A stretch of DNA of 64,000 bases from Urophycis tenuis (GCA_036785325.1 JAXIVH010000145.1:196001-260000), one strand, 5' to 3'; positions 24,003-37,288 are shown, numbered from the stretch's first letter. A program made the numbers and translations. The notes: generated by a model not told the origin, from the sequence alone.

Positions 24003-26353
24003 GAATTGAAAAGTTGAAGGTATGTTTTTAGCTGCTGGGTAGACTTCAGTCAACCTGACGCAGTTTTGTCTCTGAGCAACCACATTGCTTGGGGATGGGC
24101 TCATTTTAAGCGGGGAAATCTAAGCTTTCCAACGGCGTATGGCAAGACTATATTGACTCATGGGTCGTTGAAATACTAAGATAATTAATTTGTGTTCTGT
24201 AAGGAAAGATGGATGTTAATTGAAACGTTGAAGGTATGTTTTTAGCTGCTGGGTAGACTTCAGTCAACCTGACGCAGTTTAGTCTGTGATCAACCAGACT
24301 GCTCGCGGATGGGCTCATTTTAAGCGGGAAAATCTAAGCTTTCCAACAACGTATGGCAAGACTATATTCACCAAAGGGTCGTTGAAATACTAAGCTAATT
24401 AATTTGTGTTCTGTAAGGAAAGATTGATGTTAATTGAAACGTTAAAGGTATGTTTTTAGCTGCTGGGTAGACTTCATTCAACCTGACGCAGTTTAGTCTG
24501 TGATCAACCAGACTGCTCGCGGATGGGCTCATTTTAAGCGGGGAAATCTAAGCTTTCCAACGGCGTATAGCAAGACTATATTGACTCATGGGTCGTTGAA
24601 ATACTAAGCTAATTAATTTGTGTTCTGTAAGGAAAGATTGATGTTAATTGAAACGTTAAAGGTATGTTTTTAGCTGCTGGGTAGACTTCATTCAACCTGA
24701 CGCAGTTTAGTCTGTGATCAACCAGACTGCTCGCGGATGGGCTCATTTTAAGCGGGGAAATCGAAGCTTTCCAACGGCGTATGGCAAGACTATATTGACT
24801 CATGGGTCGTTGAAATACTAAGCTAATTAATTTGTGTTCTGTAAGGAAAGATTGATGTTAATCGAAACGTTTAAGGTATGTTTTTAGCTGCTGGGTAGAC
24901 TTCAGTCAACCTGACGCAGTTTAGTCTGTGATCAACCAGACTGCTGGCGGATGGGCTCATTTTAAGCGGGGAAATCTAAGCTTTTCAACGGCGTATGGCA
25001 AGACTATATTCACTAAAGGGCCGTTGAAATACTAAGCTAATTAATTTGTGTTCTGTAAGGAAAGATTGATGTTAATTGAAACGTTAAAGGTATGTTTTTA
25101 GCTGCTGGGTAGACTTCATTCAACCTGACGCAGTTTAGTCTGTGATCAACCAGACTGCTCGCGGATGGACTCATTTTAAGCGGGGAAATCTAAGCTTTCC
25201 AACGGCGTATTGCAAGACTATATTGACTCATGGGTCGTTGAAATACTAAGCTAATTAATTTGTGTTCTGTAAGGAAAGATTGATGTTAATTGAAACGTTA
25301 AAGGTATGTTTTTAGCTGCTGGGTAGACTTCATTCAACCTGACGCAGTTTAGTCTGTGATCAACCAGACTGCTCGCGGATGGGCTCATTTTAAGCGGGGA
25401 AATCGAAGCTTTCCAACGGCGTATGGCAAGACTATATTGACTCATGGGTCGTTGAAATACTAAGCTAATTAATTTGTGTTCTGTAAGGAAAGATTGATGT
25501 TAATTGAAACGTTAAAGGTATGTTTTTAGCTGCTGGGTAGACTTCATTCAACCTGACGCAGTTTAGTCTGTGATCAACCAGACTGCTCGCGGATGGACTC
25601 ATTTTAAGCGGGGAAATCTAAGCTTTCCAACGGCGTATTGCAAGACTATATTGACTCATGGGTCGTTGAAATACTAAGCTAATTAATTTGTGTTCTGTAG
25701 GGAAAGATTGATGTTAATTGAAACGTTGAAGGTATGTTTTTAGCTGCTGGGTAGACTTCAGTCATCCTGACGCAGTTTTGTCTGTGAGCAACTAAATTGC
25801 TTTGGGATGGGCTCATTTTAAGCGGGGAAATCTAAGCTTTCCAACGGTGTATGGCAAGACTATATTCACTAAAGGGTCGTTGAAATACTAAGCTAATTAA
25901 TTTCTGTTCTGTGAGGAAAGATTGATCTTAATTGAAACGTTGAAGGTATGTTTTTAGCTGCTGGGTAGACTTCAGTCAACCTGACGCAGTTTAATCTGTG
26001 ATCAACCAGACTGCTCGCGGATGGGCCCATTTTGAGCGGAGAAATCGAAGCTTTCCAACGGCGTATGGCAAGACTATATTGACTCATGGGTCGTTGAAAT
26101 ACTTAGCTAATTAATTTGTGTTCTGTAAGGAAAGATTAATGTTAATTGAAACGTTGAAGGTTTTTTTTTAGCTGCTGGGTAGACTTCAGTCAACCTGACG
26201 CAGTTTTGTCTTTGAGCAACCAAATTGATCAGAGATGGGCTCATTTTAAGCGGGGAAATCTAAGCTTTCCAACGAAGTATGGCATGACTATATTTGCCCA
26301 CGGGTCGTCGAAATAATAAGCTGATTCATGTGTGTTCTGTTGGCTGTGGAAAG
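24003..26353. repeat. Satellite interval 11, n=11 (2,351 bp)
   Basis: Eleven monomers. Same order as interval 4, with two extra monomers (atcgaagc and gtattgcaag types) repeated at about 25250-25680. The offset between the two intervals changes from 17,016 to 17,444 bp across this point, a difference of exactly 428 bp. Confidence 0.97.
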
Positions 26354-26526
26354 AAAATAGCACACAAGTCCTACCAAGTCAACTTTGTTGTCAGTGATAA
26401 ACATTAATAAATAAACAGTATGGACATTGTATAAACAGTTGTATAAAAAGTGTAAACAGTATGAACAGTGTTCTTATAAAAGATATCAATATCAATACTG
26501 ATCACGTGTGTATTTTATATTTCCAG

Positions 26527-27030
26527 ATTATTTGTTGATGAGCCAGAGCCTGTGACTCCCACCAACCGGCCCGTTCAGCCCACTGCGTTGTCGTCCTCCA
26601 CCCGGCCGAAGCCTCCTGCGCCCACCCGCCTCCAGCCGAGGCCTCCTGCTGCGTCAGCCTGTGGCCCGCCCGCCCCCTGTGTCGGCAGCACCCATACCGC
26701 TGGTCCTCCCCGCACAGCCACAGGCCCCCTCCGTCCTGCTTCGTGGGCCATCCTGCAGCTGTCTCTGCAGTCATCGTGTGTCAAAACCATTCAAACTTGT
26801 ATATGGTAACATTTCAAAATGACACCAGCATAAATGAGGACCTTGCAATAGGTTGTGTGTTACAGGACCCCCCTGGCATACAGCTGTATGTCTCTGTGAG
26901 GGTGGTTGTGAAGAACTGCATCCGGCTGAACAAGTACAAGTGCCGGCGAGGCAGCAACTCTCTCGAGGGGTTGCACGCCCACCTGGTTAACGCCATCCCT
27001 TCACAGCGATGTGGGATCATGCCGTTCCAA
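26527..27030 (+). pseudogene. Exon-like gene fragment, copy 12 (class C)
   Basis: Two amino-acid changes in the RGSNSLEG segment: A to G at 26900 (K to R) and G to T at 26917 (G to C, giving KNCIRL). Shared with copies 20 and 28. Cassette 26354-27340 with L4 flank; CA/TA tract 27045-27156 (112 bp) with cacgcacgc. The spacer ends aaaccctt. Confidence 0.55.
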
Positions 27031-27040
27031 GTAAGTGATT

Positions 27041-27103
<63 letters not shown>

Positions 27104-27736
27104 GCATATATACACACACACACAAGCATATATACACACACATATATATATATATACTTAAACATAGCTGACCCTTTTTTTCCCCCTTCTCGGGGATTAT
27201 GCTCCCAGTTTTGATCTCGGACGTCTGGTCACTTATAGCATATAATAATATTCTATTACTGTTAAGACAACTATGAATAATAAAACAGGCCAAAACATGT
27301 GTCCTTTATCATAGCTACACGTATTACAAAAAAAACCCTTGAATTGAAACGTTGAAGGTATGTTTTTAGCTGCTGGGTAGACTTCAGTTAACCTGACACA
27401 GTTTTGTCTGTGAGCAACCAAATTGCTCACGGATGGGCTCATTTTGAGCGGGGAAATCTAAGCTTTCCAAAGGCGTATGGCAAGACTATATTGACTCATG
27501 GGTCGTTGAAATACAAAGCTAATTAATTTGTGTTCAGTTAGGAAAGATTGATGTTAATTGAAACGTTGATGGTATGTTTTTAGCTGCTGGGTAGACTTCA
27601 GTCAACCTGACGCAGTTTTGTCTTTGAGCAACCAAATTGCTCGGGGATGGGCTCATTTTAAGCGGGAAAATCTAAGCTTTCCAACGGCGTATGGCAAGAC
27701 TATATTGACTCATGGGTCATTGAAATACTAAGATAA

Positions 27737-28280
27737 CTAAAATTTTTAATAACGCGCTGAGTATAGAGAAATTCAACATACTTTATATGGTGTTTTTTCA
27801 TATCTCAGTCGGGACATACTACATGTCAAGTTTCGTGCATATCGGAGAAAGCCTGATGGATTGAGGATGTAAAAGCTGTTTTTTAGTTTTTGCGATTTTG
27901 CGCGAAAAAGAAGGCAGGCGGAAATACAACTCGTTGACACAGCGAGGTGCAGCATGATTGCCCGAATCCGTAGATGTCACGTTTTTGAATGTGCGCCAAA
28001 TTTTGCGGAAGTTATAGGCGTTACAGACATTGCTCATAAACAGCGCCACCTAGAGGCTTTCCTAGTGTGCAACATGAACGTGATGCCTAGAATATACAAT
28101 TTTTCACCAGGCCTGACAACTTTGCCAAAAAAAATTCAGATTTCATATATGTTCAGATAGTGCAAATCAACGTCAAAGATCCCTGAAATAATAATAATAA
28201 TAATAATAATAATAATTTAGAAGAAAAATAAACGGATCAATTTCAAAAGGGACCTCGTCCTGTTTCACAGGCTCGGTCCC
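27737..28280. mobile_element. 544-bp non-autonomous element, TAA-flanked
   Basis: Unrelated to the satellite, inserted within a monomer with TAA on both sides (27734-27736 and 28281-28283). The undisturbed site, agataattaattt, is present at the same offset in interval 20 (47190-47192) and in interval 13. The element has an (AAT)n tract near 28187-28216 and a terminal hairpin at 28249-28280 (GGGACC/GGTCCC outer stem, CCTG/CAGG inner stem). I see no terminal inverted repeats and no convincing coding frame. A 3-bp TAA duplication fits a PIF/Harbinger-like MITE. Equally, an A|T insertion site with a hairpin just before CTAA resembles a Helitron 3' end, though the 5' end is not TC. Family undecided. 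Confidence 0.75.
28249..28280. other. Terminal hairpin of the 544-bp element
   Basis: Six base pairs (GGGACC with GGTCCC), a small internal loop and four more pairs (CCTG with CAGG) around a five-base loop. It lies exactly at the right end of the insertion. Confidence 0.65.
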
Positions 28281-29972
28281 TAATTAATTTGTGTTCTGTA
28301 AGGAAAGATTGATGTTAATTGAAACGTTGAAGGTATGTTTTTAGCTGCTGGGTAGACTTCACTCAACCTGACACAGTTTTGTCTGTGAGCAACCAGACTG
28401 TTTGCGGATGGGCTCATTTTAAGCGGGGAAATCTAAGCTTTCCAACGGCGTGTGGCAAAACTATATTGACTCATGGGTCATTGAAATACTAAGATAATTA
28501 ATTTGTGTTCTGTAAGGAAAGATTGATGTTAATTGAAACGTTGAAGGTATGTTTTTAGCTGCTGGGTAGACTTCACTCAACCTGACACAGTTTTGTCTGT
28601 GAGCAACCAGACTGTTTGCGGATGGGCTCATTTTAAGCGGGGAAATCTAAGCTTTCCAACGGCGTATGGCAAGACTATATTGACTAATGGTTCGTTGAAA
28701 TACTAAGCTAATTAATTTGTGTTCTGTAAGGAAAGATTGATCGTAATTGAAACGTTGAAGGTATGTTTTTAGCTGCTGGGTAGACTTCAGTCAACCTGAC
28801 GCAGTTTTGTCTGTGAGCAACTAAATTGCTTTGGGATGGGCTCATTTTAAGCGGGGAAATCTAAGCTTTCCAACGGTGTATGGCAAAACTATATTCACCA
28901 AAGGGTCGTTGAAATACTAAGCTAATTAATTTCTGTTCTGTGAGGAAAGATTGATCTTAATTGAAACGTTGAAGGTATGTTTTTAGCTGCTGGGTAGACT
29001 TCAGTCAACCTGACGCAGTTTAGTCTGTGATCAACCAGACTGCTCGCGGATGGGCTCATTTTAAGCGGGGAAATCTAAGCTTTCCAACGGCGTATGGCAA
29101 GACTATATTGACTCATGGGTCGTTGAAATACTAAGCTAATTAATTTGTGTTCTGTAAGGAAAGATTGATGTTAATTGAAATGTTGAAGGTATGTTTTTAG
29201 CTGCTGGGCAGACTTCAGTCAACCTGACGCAGTTTAGTCTGTGATCAACCAGACTGCTCGCGGATGGGCTCATTTTAAGCGGGGAAATCTAAGCTTTCCA
29301 ACGGCGTATGGCAAGACTATATTGACTCATGGGTCGTTGAAATACTAAGCTAATTAATTTGTGTTCTGTAAGGAAAGATTGATGTTAATTGAAATGTTGA
29401 AGGTATGTTTTTAGCTGCTGTGCAGACTTCAGTCAACCTGACGCAGTTTAGTCTGTGATCAACCAGACTGCTCGCGGATGGGCTCATTTTAAGCGGGGAA
29501 ATCTAAGCTTCCCAACGGCGTATGGCAAGACTATATTCACTAAAGGGTCGTTGAAATACTAAGCTAATTAATTTGTGTTCTGTCAGGAAAGATTGATGTT
29601 AATTGAAATGTTGAAGGTATGTTTTTAGCTGCTGGGCAGACTTCAGTCAACCTGACGCAGTTTAGTCTGTGATCAACCAGACTGCTCGCGGATGGGCTCA
29701 TTTTAAGCGGCTTTCCAACGACGTATGGCATGACTATATTTGCCCACGGGTTGTCGAAATAATAAGCTGATTCATGTGTGTTCTGTTGGCTGTGGAAAGA
29801 AAATAGCACACAAGTCATACCAAGTCACCTTTATTGTCAGTGATAAACATTAATAAATAAACAGTATGGACATTGTATAAACAGTTGTATAAAAAGTGTA
29901 AACAGTATGAACAGTGTTCTTATAAAAGATATCAATATCAATACTGATCACGTGTGTATTTTATATTTCCAG

Positions 29973-30476
29973 ATTATTTGTTGATGAGCCAGAGCCTGTG
30001 ACTCCCACCAACCGGCCCGTTCAGCCCACTGCGTTGTCGTCCTCCACCCGGCCGAAGCCTCCTGCGCCCACCCGCCTCCAGCCGAGGCCTCCTGCTGCGT
30101 CAGCCTGTGGCCCGCCCGCCCCCTGTGTCGGCAGCACCCATACCGCTGGTCCTCCCCGCACAGCCACAGGCCCCCTCCGTCCTGCTTCGTGGGCCATCCT
30201 GCAGCTGTCTCTGCAGTCATCGTGTGTCAAAACCATTCAAACTTGTATATGGTAACATTTCAAAATGACACCAGCATAAATGAGGACCTTGCAATAGGTT
30301 GTGTGTTACAGGACCCCCCTGGCATACAGCTGTATGTCTCTGTGAGGGTGGTTGTGAAGAACGGCATCCGGCTGAACAAGTACAAGTGCCGGCGAGGCAG
30401 CAACTCTCTCGAGGGGTTGCACGCCCACCTGGTTAACGCCATCCCTTCACAGCGATGTGGGATCATGCCGTTCCAA
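29973..30476 (+). pseudogene. Exon-like gene fragment, copy 13 (class C)
   Basis: Has the K to R change (30346) of class C but keeps the glycine, so it is intermediate between the common form and copies 12, 20, 28. Cassette 29800-30799, the longest uninterrupted one; CA/TA tract 30491-30615 (125 bp) is the longest in the window. The 5' flank mixes L1 and L4 features. Confidence 0.55.
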
Positions 30477-30486
30477 GTAAGTGATT

Positions 30487-30562
<76 letters not shown>

Positions 30563-30799
30563 GCATATATACACACACACACAAGCATATATACACACAC
30601 ATATATATATATATACTTAAACATAGCTGACCCTTTTTTTCCCCCTTCTCGGGGATTATGCTCCCAGTTTTGATCTCGGACGTCTGGTCACTTATAGCAT
30701 ATAATAATATTCTATTACTGTTAAGACAACTATGAATAATAAAACAGGCCAAAACATGTGTCCTTTATCATAGCTACACGTATTACAAAAAAAACCCTT

Positions 30800-32826
30800 G
30801 AATTGAAACGTTGAAGGTATGTTTTTAGCTGACTATATTGACTCATGGGTCGTTGAAATACAAAGCTAATTAATTTGTGTTCTGTAAGGAAAGATGGATG
30901 TTAATTGAAACGTTGAAGGTATGTTTTTAGCTGCTGGGTAGACTTCACTCAACCTGACACAGTTTTGTCTGTGAGCAACCAGACTGTTTGCGGATGGGCT
31001 CATTTTAAGCGGGGAAATCTAAGCTTTCCAACGGCGTGTGGCAAAACTATATTGACTCATGGGTCATTGAAATACTAAGATAATTAATTTGTGTTCTGTA
31101 AGGAAAGATTGATGTTAATTGAAACGTTGAAGGTATGTTTTTAGCTGCTGGGTAGACTTCACTCAACCTGACACAGTTTTGTCTGTGAGCAACCAGACTG
31201 TTTGCGGATGGGCTCATTTTAAGCGGGGGAAATCTAAGCTTTCCAACGGCGTATGGCAAGACTATATTGACTAATGGTTCGTTGAAATACTAAGCTAATT
31301 AATTTGTGTTCTGTAAGGAAAGATTGATCGTAATTGAAACGTTGAAGGTATGTTTTTAGCTGCTGGGTAGACTTCAGTCAACCTGACGCAGTTTTGTCTG
31401 TGAGCAACTAAATTGCTTTGGGATGGGCTCATTTTAAGCGGGGAAATCTAAGCTTTCCAACGGTGTATGGCAAAACTATATTCACCAAAGGGTCGTTGAA
31501 ATACTAAGCTAATTAATTTCTGTTCTGTGAGGAAAGATTGATCTTAATTGAAACGTTGAAGGTATGTTTTTAGCTGCTGGGTAGACTTCAGTCAACCTGA
31601 CGCAGTTTAGTCTGTGATCAACCAGACTGCTCGCGGATGGGCTCATTTTAAGCGGGGAAATCTAAGCTTTCCAACGGCGTATGGCAAGACTATATTGACT
31701 CATGGGTCGTTGAAATACTAAGCTAATTAATTTGTGTTCTGTAAGGAAAGATTGATGTTAATTGAAATGTTGAAGGTATGTTTTTAGCTGCTGGGCAGAC
31801 TTCATTCAACCTGACGCAGTTTAGTCTGTGATCAACCAGACTGCTCGCGGATGGGCTCATTTTAAGCGGGGAAATCTAAGCTTTTCAACGGCGTATGGCA
31901 AGACTATATTCACTAAAGGGCCGTTGAAATACTAAGCTAATTAATTTGTGTTCTGTAAGGAAAGATTAATGTTAATTGAAACGTTGAAGGTTTTTTTTTA
32001 AGCTGCTGGGTAGACTTCAGTCAACCTGACGCAGTTTAGTCTGTGATCAACCAGACTGCTCGCGGATGGGCTCATTTTAAGCGGGGAAATCTAAGCTTCC
32101 CAACGGCGTATGGCAAGACTATATTCACTAAAGGGTCGTTGAAATACTAAGCTAATTAATTTGTGTTCTGTCAGGAAAGATTGATGTTAATTGAAATGTT
32201 GAAGGTATGTTTTTAGCTGCTGGGCAGACTTCAGTCAACCTGACGCAGTTTAGTCTGTGATCAACCAGACTGCTCGCGGATGGGCTCATTTTAAGCGGGG
32301 AAATCTAAGCTTTTCAACGGCGTATGGCAAGACTATATTCACTAAAGGGCCGTTGAAATACTAAGCTAATTAATTTGTGTTCTGTAAGGAAAGATTAATG
32401 TTAATTGAAACGTTGAAGGTTTTTTTTTAGCTGCTGGGTAGACTTCAGTCAACCTGACGCAGTTTAGTCTGTGATCAACCAGACTGCTCGCGGATGGGCT
32501 CATTTTAAGCGGGGAAATCTAAGCTTCCCAACGGCGTATGGCAAGACTATATTCACTAAAGGGTCGTTGAAATACTAAGCTAATTAATTTGTGTTCTGTC
32601 AGGAAAGATTGATGTTAATTGAAACGTTGAAGGTATGTCTTTAGCTGCTGGGTAGACTCCAGTCAACCTGACGCAGATTTGTCTGTGAGCAACCAAATTG
32701 CTCGGAGATGGGCTCATTTTAAACGGGGAAATCTAAGCTTTCCAACGACGTATGGCATGACTATATTTGCCCACGGGTTGTCGAAATAATAAGCTGATTC
32801 ATGTGTGTTCTGTTGGCTGTGGAAAG
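30800..32826. repeat. Satellite interval 13, n=10 with one truncated monomer
   Basis: 2,027 bp. The first monomer lacks 112 bp: ttttagctg at about 30830 runs straight into actatattgactc. Two single-base insertions (a fifth G in gcggggg near 31229 and an extra base in a T-run monomer near 31999) restore agreement with 214x10-3. Confidence 0.95.
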
Positions 32827-32999
32827 AAAATAGCACACAAGTCATACCAAGTCACCTTTATTGTCAGTGATAAACATGAATAAATAAAAAGTATGGACAT
32901 TGTATAAACAGTTGTATAAAAAGTGTAAACGGTATGAACAGTGTTCTTATAAAAGATATCAATATCAATACTGATCACGTGTGTATTTTATATTTCCAG

Positions 33000-33503
33000 A
33001 TTATTTGTTGATGAGCCAGAGCCTGTGACTCCCACCAACCGGCCCGTTCAGCCCACTGCGTTGTCGTCCTCCACCCGGCCGAAGCCTCCTGCGCCCACCC
33101 GCCTCCAGCCGAGGCCTCCTGCTGCGTCAGCCTGTGGCCCGCCCGCCCCCTGTGTCGGCAGCACCCATACCGCTGGTCCTCCCCGCACAGCCACAGGCCC
33201 CCTCCGTCCTGCTTCGTGGGCCATCCTGCAGCTGTCTCTGCAGTCATCGTGTGTCAAAAACATTCAAACTTGTATATGGTAACATTTCAAAATGACACCA
33301 GCATAAATGAGGACCTTGCAATAGGTTGTGTGTTACAGGACCCCCCTGGCATACAGCTGTATGTCTCTGTGAAGGTGGTTGTGAAGAACGGCATCCGGCT
33401 GAACAAGCACAAGTGCCGGCGAGGCAGCAACTCTCTCGAGGGGTTGCACGCCCACCTGGTTAACGCCATCCCTTCACAGCGATGTGGGATCATGCCGTTC
33501 CAA
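33000..33503 (+). pseudogene. Exon-like gene fragment, copy 14 (class B)
   Basis: Has the C to A change of copies 5 and 6 (33260) plus a private T to C at 33408 (Y to H, giving LNKHKC). Cassette 32827-33786; CA/TA tract 33518-33602 with the gggtgc core of copy 5. Confidence 0.55.
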
Positions 33504-33786
33504 GTAAGTGATTAAAACACTACACACACACACACACGCGCGCGGGTGCATATATACACACACACACACGCATATATACACACACATATATATATATATA
33601 TACTTAAACATAGCTGACCCTTTTTTTCCCCCTTCTCGGGGATTATGCTCCCAGTTTTGATCTCGGACGTCTGGTCACTTGTAGCATATAATAATATTAT
33701 ATTACTGTTAAGCCAACAATGAATAATAAAACAGGCCAAAACATGTGTCCTTTATCATAGCTACACGTATTACAAAAAAAACGCGT

Positions 33787-35709
33787 GAATTGAAAAGTTG
33801 AAGGTATGTTTTTAGCTGCCGGGTAGACTTCAGTCAACCTGACGCAGTTTTGTCTCTGAGCAACCACATTGCTTGGGGATGGGCTCATTTTAAGCGGGGA
33901 AATCTAAGCTTTCCAACGGCGTATGGCAAGACTATATTGACTCATGGGTCGTTGAAATACTAAGATAATTAATTTGTGTTCTGTAAGGAAAGATGGATGT
34001 TAATTGAAACGTTGAAGGTATGTTTTTAGCTGCTGGGTAGACTTCAGTCAACCTGACGCAGTTTTGTCTCTGAGCAACCACATTGCTTGGGGATGGGCTC
34101 ATTTTAAGCGGGGAAATCTAAGCTTTCCAACGGCGTATGGCAAGACTATATTGACTCATGGGTCGTTGAAATACTAAGATAATTAATTTGTGTTCTGTAA
34201 GGAAAGATGGATGTTAATTGAAACGTTGAAGGTATGTTTTTAGCTGCTGGGTAGACTTCACTCAACCTGACACAGTTTAGTCTGTGATCAACCAGACTGC
34301 TCGCGGATGGGCTCATTTTAAGCGGGGAAATCTAAGCTTTCCAACAGCGTATGGCAAGACTATATTCACCAAAGGGTCGTTGAAATACTAAGCTAATTAA
34401 TTTGTGTTCTGTAAGGAAAGATTGATGTTAATTGAAACGTTGAAGGTATGTTTTTAGCTGCTGGGTAGACTTCAGTCAACCTGACGCAGTTTTGTCTGTG
34501 AGCAACCAAATTGCTCGGGGATGGGCTCATTTTAAGCGGGGAAATCTAAGCTTTCCAACGGCGTATGGCTAGACTATATTGACTCATGGGTCGTTGAAAT
34601 ACTAAGCTAATTAATTTGTGTTCTGTAAGGAAAGATTAATGTTAATTGAAACGTTGAAGGTTTTTTTTTAGCTAATGGGTAGACTTCAGTCAACCTGACG
34701 CAGTTAAGTCTGTGATCAACCAGACTGCTCGCGGATGGGCTCATTTTAAGCGGGGAAATCTAAGCTTCCCAACGGCGTATGGCAAGACTATATTCACTAA
34801 AGGGTCGTTGAAATACTAAGCTAATTAATTTGTGTTCTGTCAGGAAAGATTGATGTTAATTGAAACGTTGAAGGTATGTCTTTAGCTGCTGGGTAGACTC
34901 CAGTCAACCTGACGCAGATTTGTCTGTGAGCAACCAAATTGCTCGGAGATGGGCTCATTTTAAGCGGGGAAATCTAAGCTTTCCAACGGCGTATGGCAAG
35001 ACTATATTGACTCATGGGTCGTTGAAATACTAAGATAATTAATTTGTGTTCTGTAAGGAAAGATGGATGTTAATTGAAACGTTGAAGGTATGTTTTTAGC
35101 TGCTGGGTAGACTTCAGTCAACCTGACGCAGTTTTGTCTCTGAGCAACCACATTGCTTGGGGATGGGCTCATTTTAAGCGGGGAAATCTAAGCTTTCCAA
35201 CGGCGTATGGCAAGACTATATTGACTCATGGGTCGTTGAAATACTAAGATAATTAATTTGTGTTCTGTAAGGAAAGATGGATGTTAATTGAAACGTTGAA
35301 GGTATGTTTTTAGCTGCTGGGTAGACTTCACTCAACCTGACACAGTTTAGTCTGTGATCAACCAGACTGCTCGCGGATGGGCTCATTTTAAGCGGGGAAA
35401 TCTAAGCTTTCCAACAGCGTATGGCAAGACTATATTCACCAAAGGGTCGTTGAAATACTAAGCTAATTAATTTGTGTTCTGTAAGGAATGATTGATGTTA
35501 ATTGAAACGTTGAAGGTATGTCTTTAGCTGCTGGGTAGACTCCAGTCAACCTGACGCAGATTTGTCTGTGAGCAACCAAATTGCTCGGAGATGGGCTCAT
35601 TTTAAACGGGGAAATCTAAGCTTTCCAACGACGTATGGCATGACTATATTTGCCCACGGGTTGTCGAAATAATAAGCTGATTCATGTGTGTTCTGTTGGC
35701 TGTGGAAAG
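33787..35709. repeat. Satellite interval 14, n=9 (1,923 bp)
   Basis: Same length and variant order as interval 5 at an offset of 23,917 bp, with few differences such as ggaatgatt near 35487. Confidence 0.97.
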
Positions 35710-35882
35710 AAAATAGCACACAAGTCATACCAAGTCACCTTTATTGTCAGTGATAAACATGAATAAATAAAAAGTATGGACATTGTATAAACAGTTGTAT
35801 AAAAAGTGTAAACGGTATGAACAGTGTTCTTATAAAAGATATCAATATCAATACTGATCACGTGTGTATTTTATATTTCCAG

Positions 35883-36386
35883 ATTATTTGTTGATGAGCC
35901 AGAGCCTGTGACTCCCACCAACCGGCCCGTTCAGCCCACTGCGTTGTCGTCCTCCACCCGGCCGAAGCCTCCTGCGCCCACCCGCCTCCAGCCGAGGCCT
36001 CCTGCTGCGTCAGCCTGTGGCCCGCCCGCCCCCTGTGTCGGCAGCACCCATACCGCTGGTCCTCCCCGCACAGCCACAGGCCCCCTCCGTCCTGCTTCGT
36101 GGGCCATCCTGCAGCTGTCTCTGCAGTCATCGTGTGTCAAAAACATTCAAACTTGTATATGGTAACATTTCAAAATGACACCAGCATAAATGAGGACCTT
36201 GCAATAGGTTGTGTGTTACAGGACCCCCCTGGCATACAGCTGTATGTCTCTGTGAAGGTGGTTGTGAAGAACGGCATCCGGCTGAACAAGTACAAGTGCC
36301 GGCGAGGCAGCAACTCTCTCGAGGGGTTGCACGCCCACCTGGTTAACGCCATCCCTTCACAGCGATGTGGGATCATGCCGTTCCAA
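35883..36386 (+). pseudogene. Exon-like gene fragment, copy 15 (class A)
   Basis: Carries the C to A change (36143) on a class A cassette, so this change is not confined to class B. Cassette 35710-36690; CA/TA tract 36401-36506 (106 bp). Its left part is paralogous to copy 6, its right part to copies 1 and 8, implying a crossover within the cassette. Confidence 0.55.
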
Positions 36387-36396
36387 GTAAGTGATT

Positions 36397-36451
<55 letters not shown>

Positions 36452-36690
36452 GCGCATATATGCACACACACATACGCATATATACACACACATATATATA
36501 TATATACTTATACATAGCTGACCCTTTTTTTCCCCCTTCTCGGGGATTATGCTCCCAGTTTTGATCTCGGACGTCTGGTCACTTGTAGCATATAATAATA
36601 TTCTATTACTGTTAAGCCAACTATGAATAATAAAACAGGCCAAAACATGTGTCCTTTATCATAGCTACACGTATTACAAAAAAAACGCGT

Positions 36691-37115
36691 GAATTGAAAA
36701 GTTGAAGGTATGTTTTTAGCTGCTGGGTAGACTTCAGTCAACCTGACGCAGTTTTGTCTGTGAGCAACCAAATTGCTCGGGGATGGGCTCATTTTAAGCG
36801 GGGAAATCTAAGCTTCCCAACGGCGTATGGCAAGACTATATTCACTAAAGGGTCGTTGAAATACTAAGCTAATTAATTTGTGTTCTGTCAGGAAAGATTG
36901 ATGTTAATTGAAACGTTGAAGGTATGTCTTTAGCTGCTGGGTAGACTCCAGTCAACCTGACGCAGATTTGTCTGTGAGCAACCAAATTGCTCGGAGATGG
37001 GCTCATTTTAAACGGGGACATCTAAGCTTTCCAACGACGTATGGCATGACTATATTTGCCCACGGGTTGTCGAAATAATAAGCTGATTCATGTGTGTTCT
37101 GTTGGCTGTGGAAAG
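36691..37115. repeat. Satellite interval 15, n=2 (425 bp)
   Basis: Two monomers of the cttccc/aaacggggacatc form, as in intervals 1 and 8. Confidence 0.97.
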
Positions 37116-37288
37116 AAAATAGCACACAAGTCATACCAAGTCACCTTTATTGTCAGTGATAAACATGAATAAATAAAAAGTATGGACATTGTATAAACAG
37201 TTGTATAAAAAGTGTAAACGGTATGAACAGTGTTCTTATAAAAGATATCAATATCAATACTGATCACGTGTGTATTTTATATTTCCAG

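Larger units (their letters stand above)
27341..29799. repeat. Satellite interval 12, n=9 plus a 544-bp insertion
   Basis: Nine monomers interrupted at 27737-28280 by a foreign element. Removing the element with its 3-bp duplication leaves 1,912 bp, which is 11 bp less than 214x9-3. The missing 11 bp are a visible deletion between 29710 and 29711, where aagcgg runs directly into ctttccaacg. Several monomers carry gaaatgttgaagg and tgctgggcag variants. Confidence 0.95.

Noticed and set aside
27773..28160. Short frames within the 544-bp element
   Set aside because: They overlap on both strands, carry no transposase-like motif and are expected by chance in a sequence of this length.
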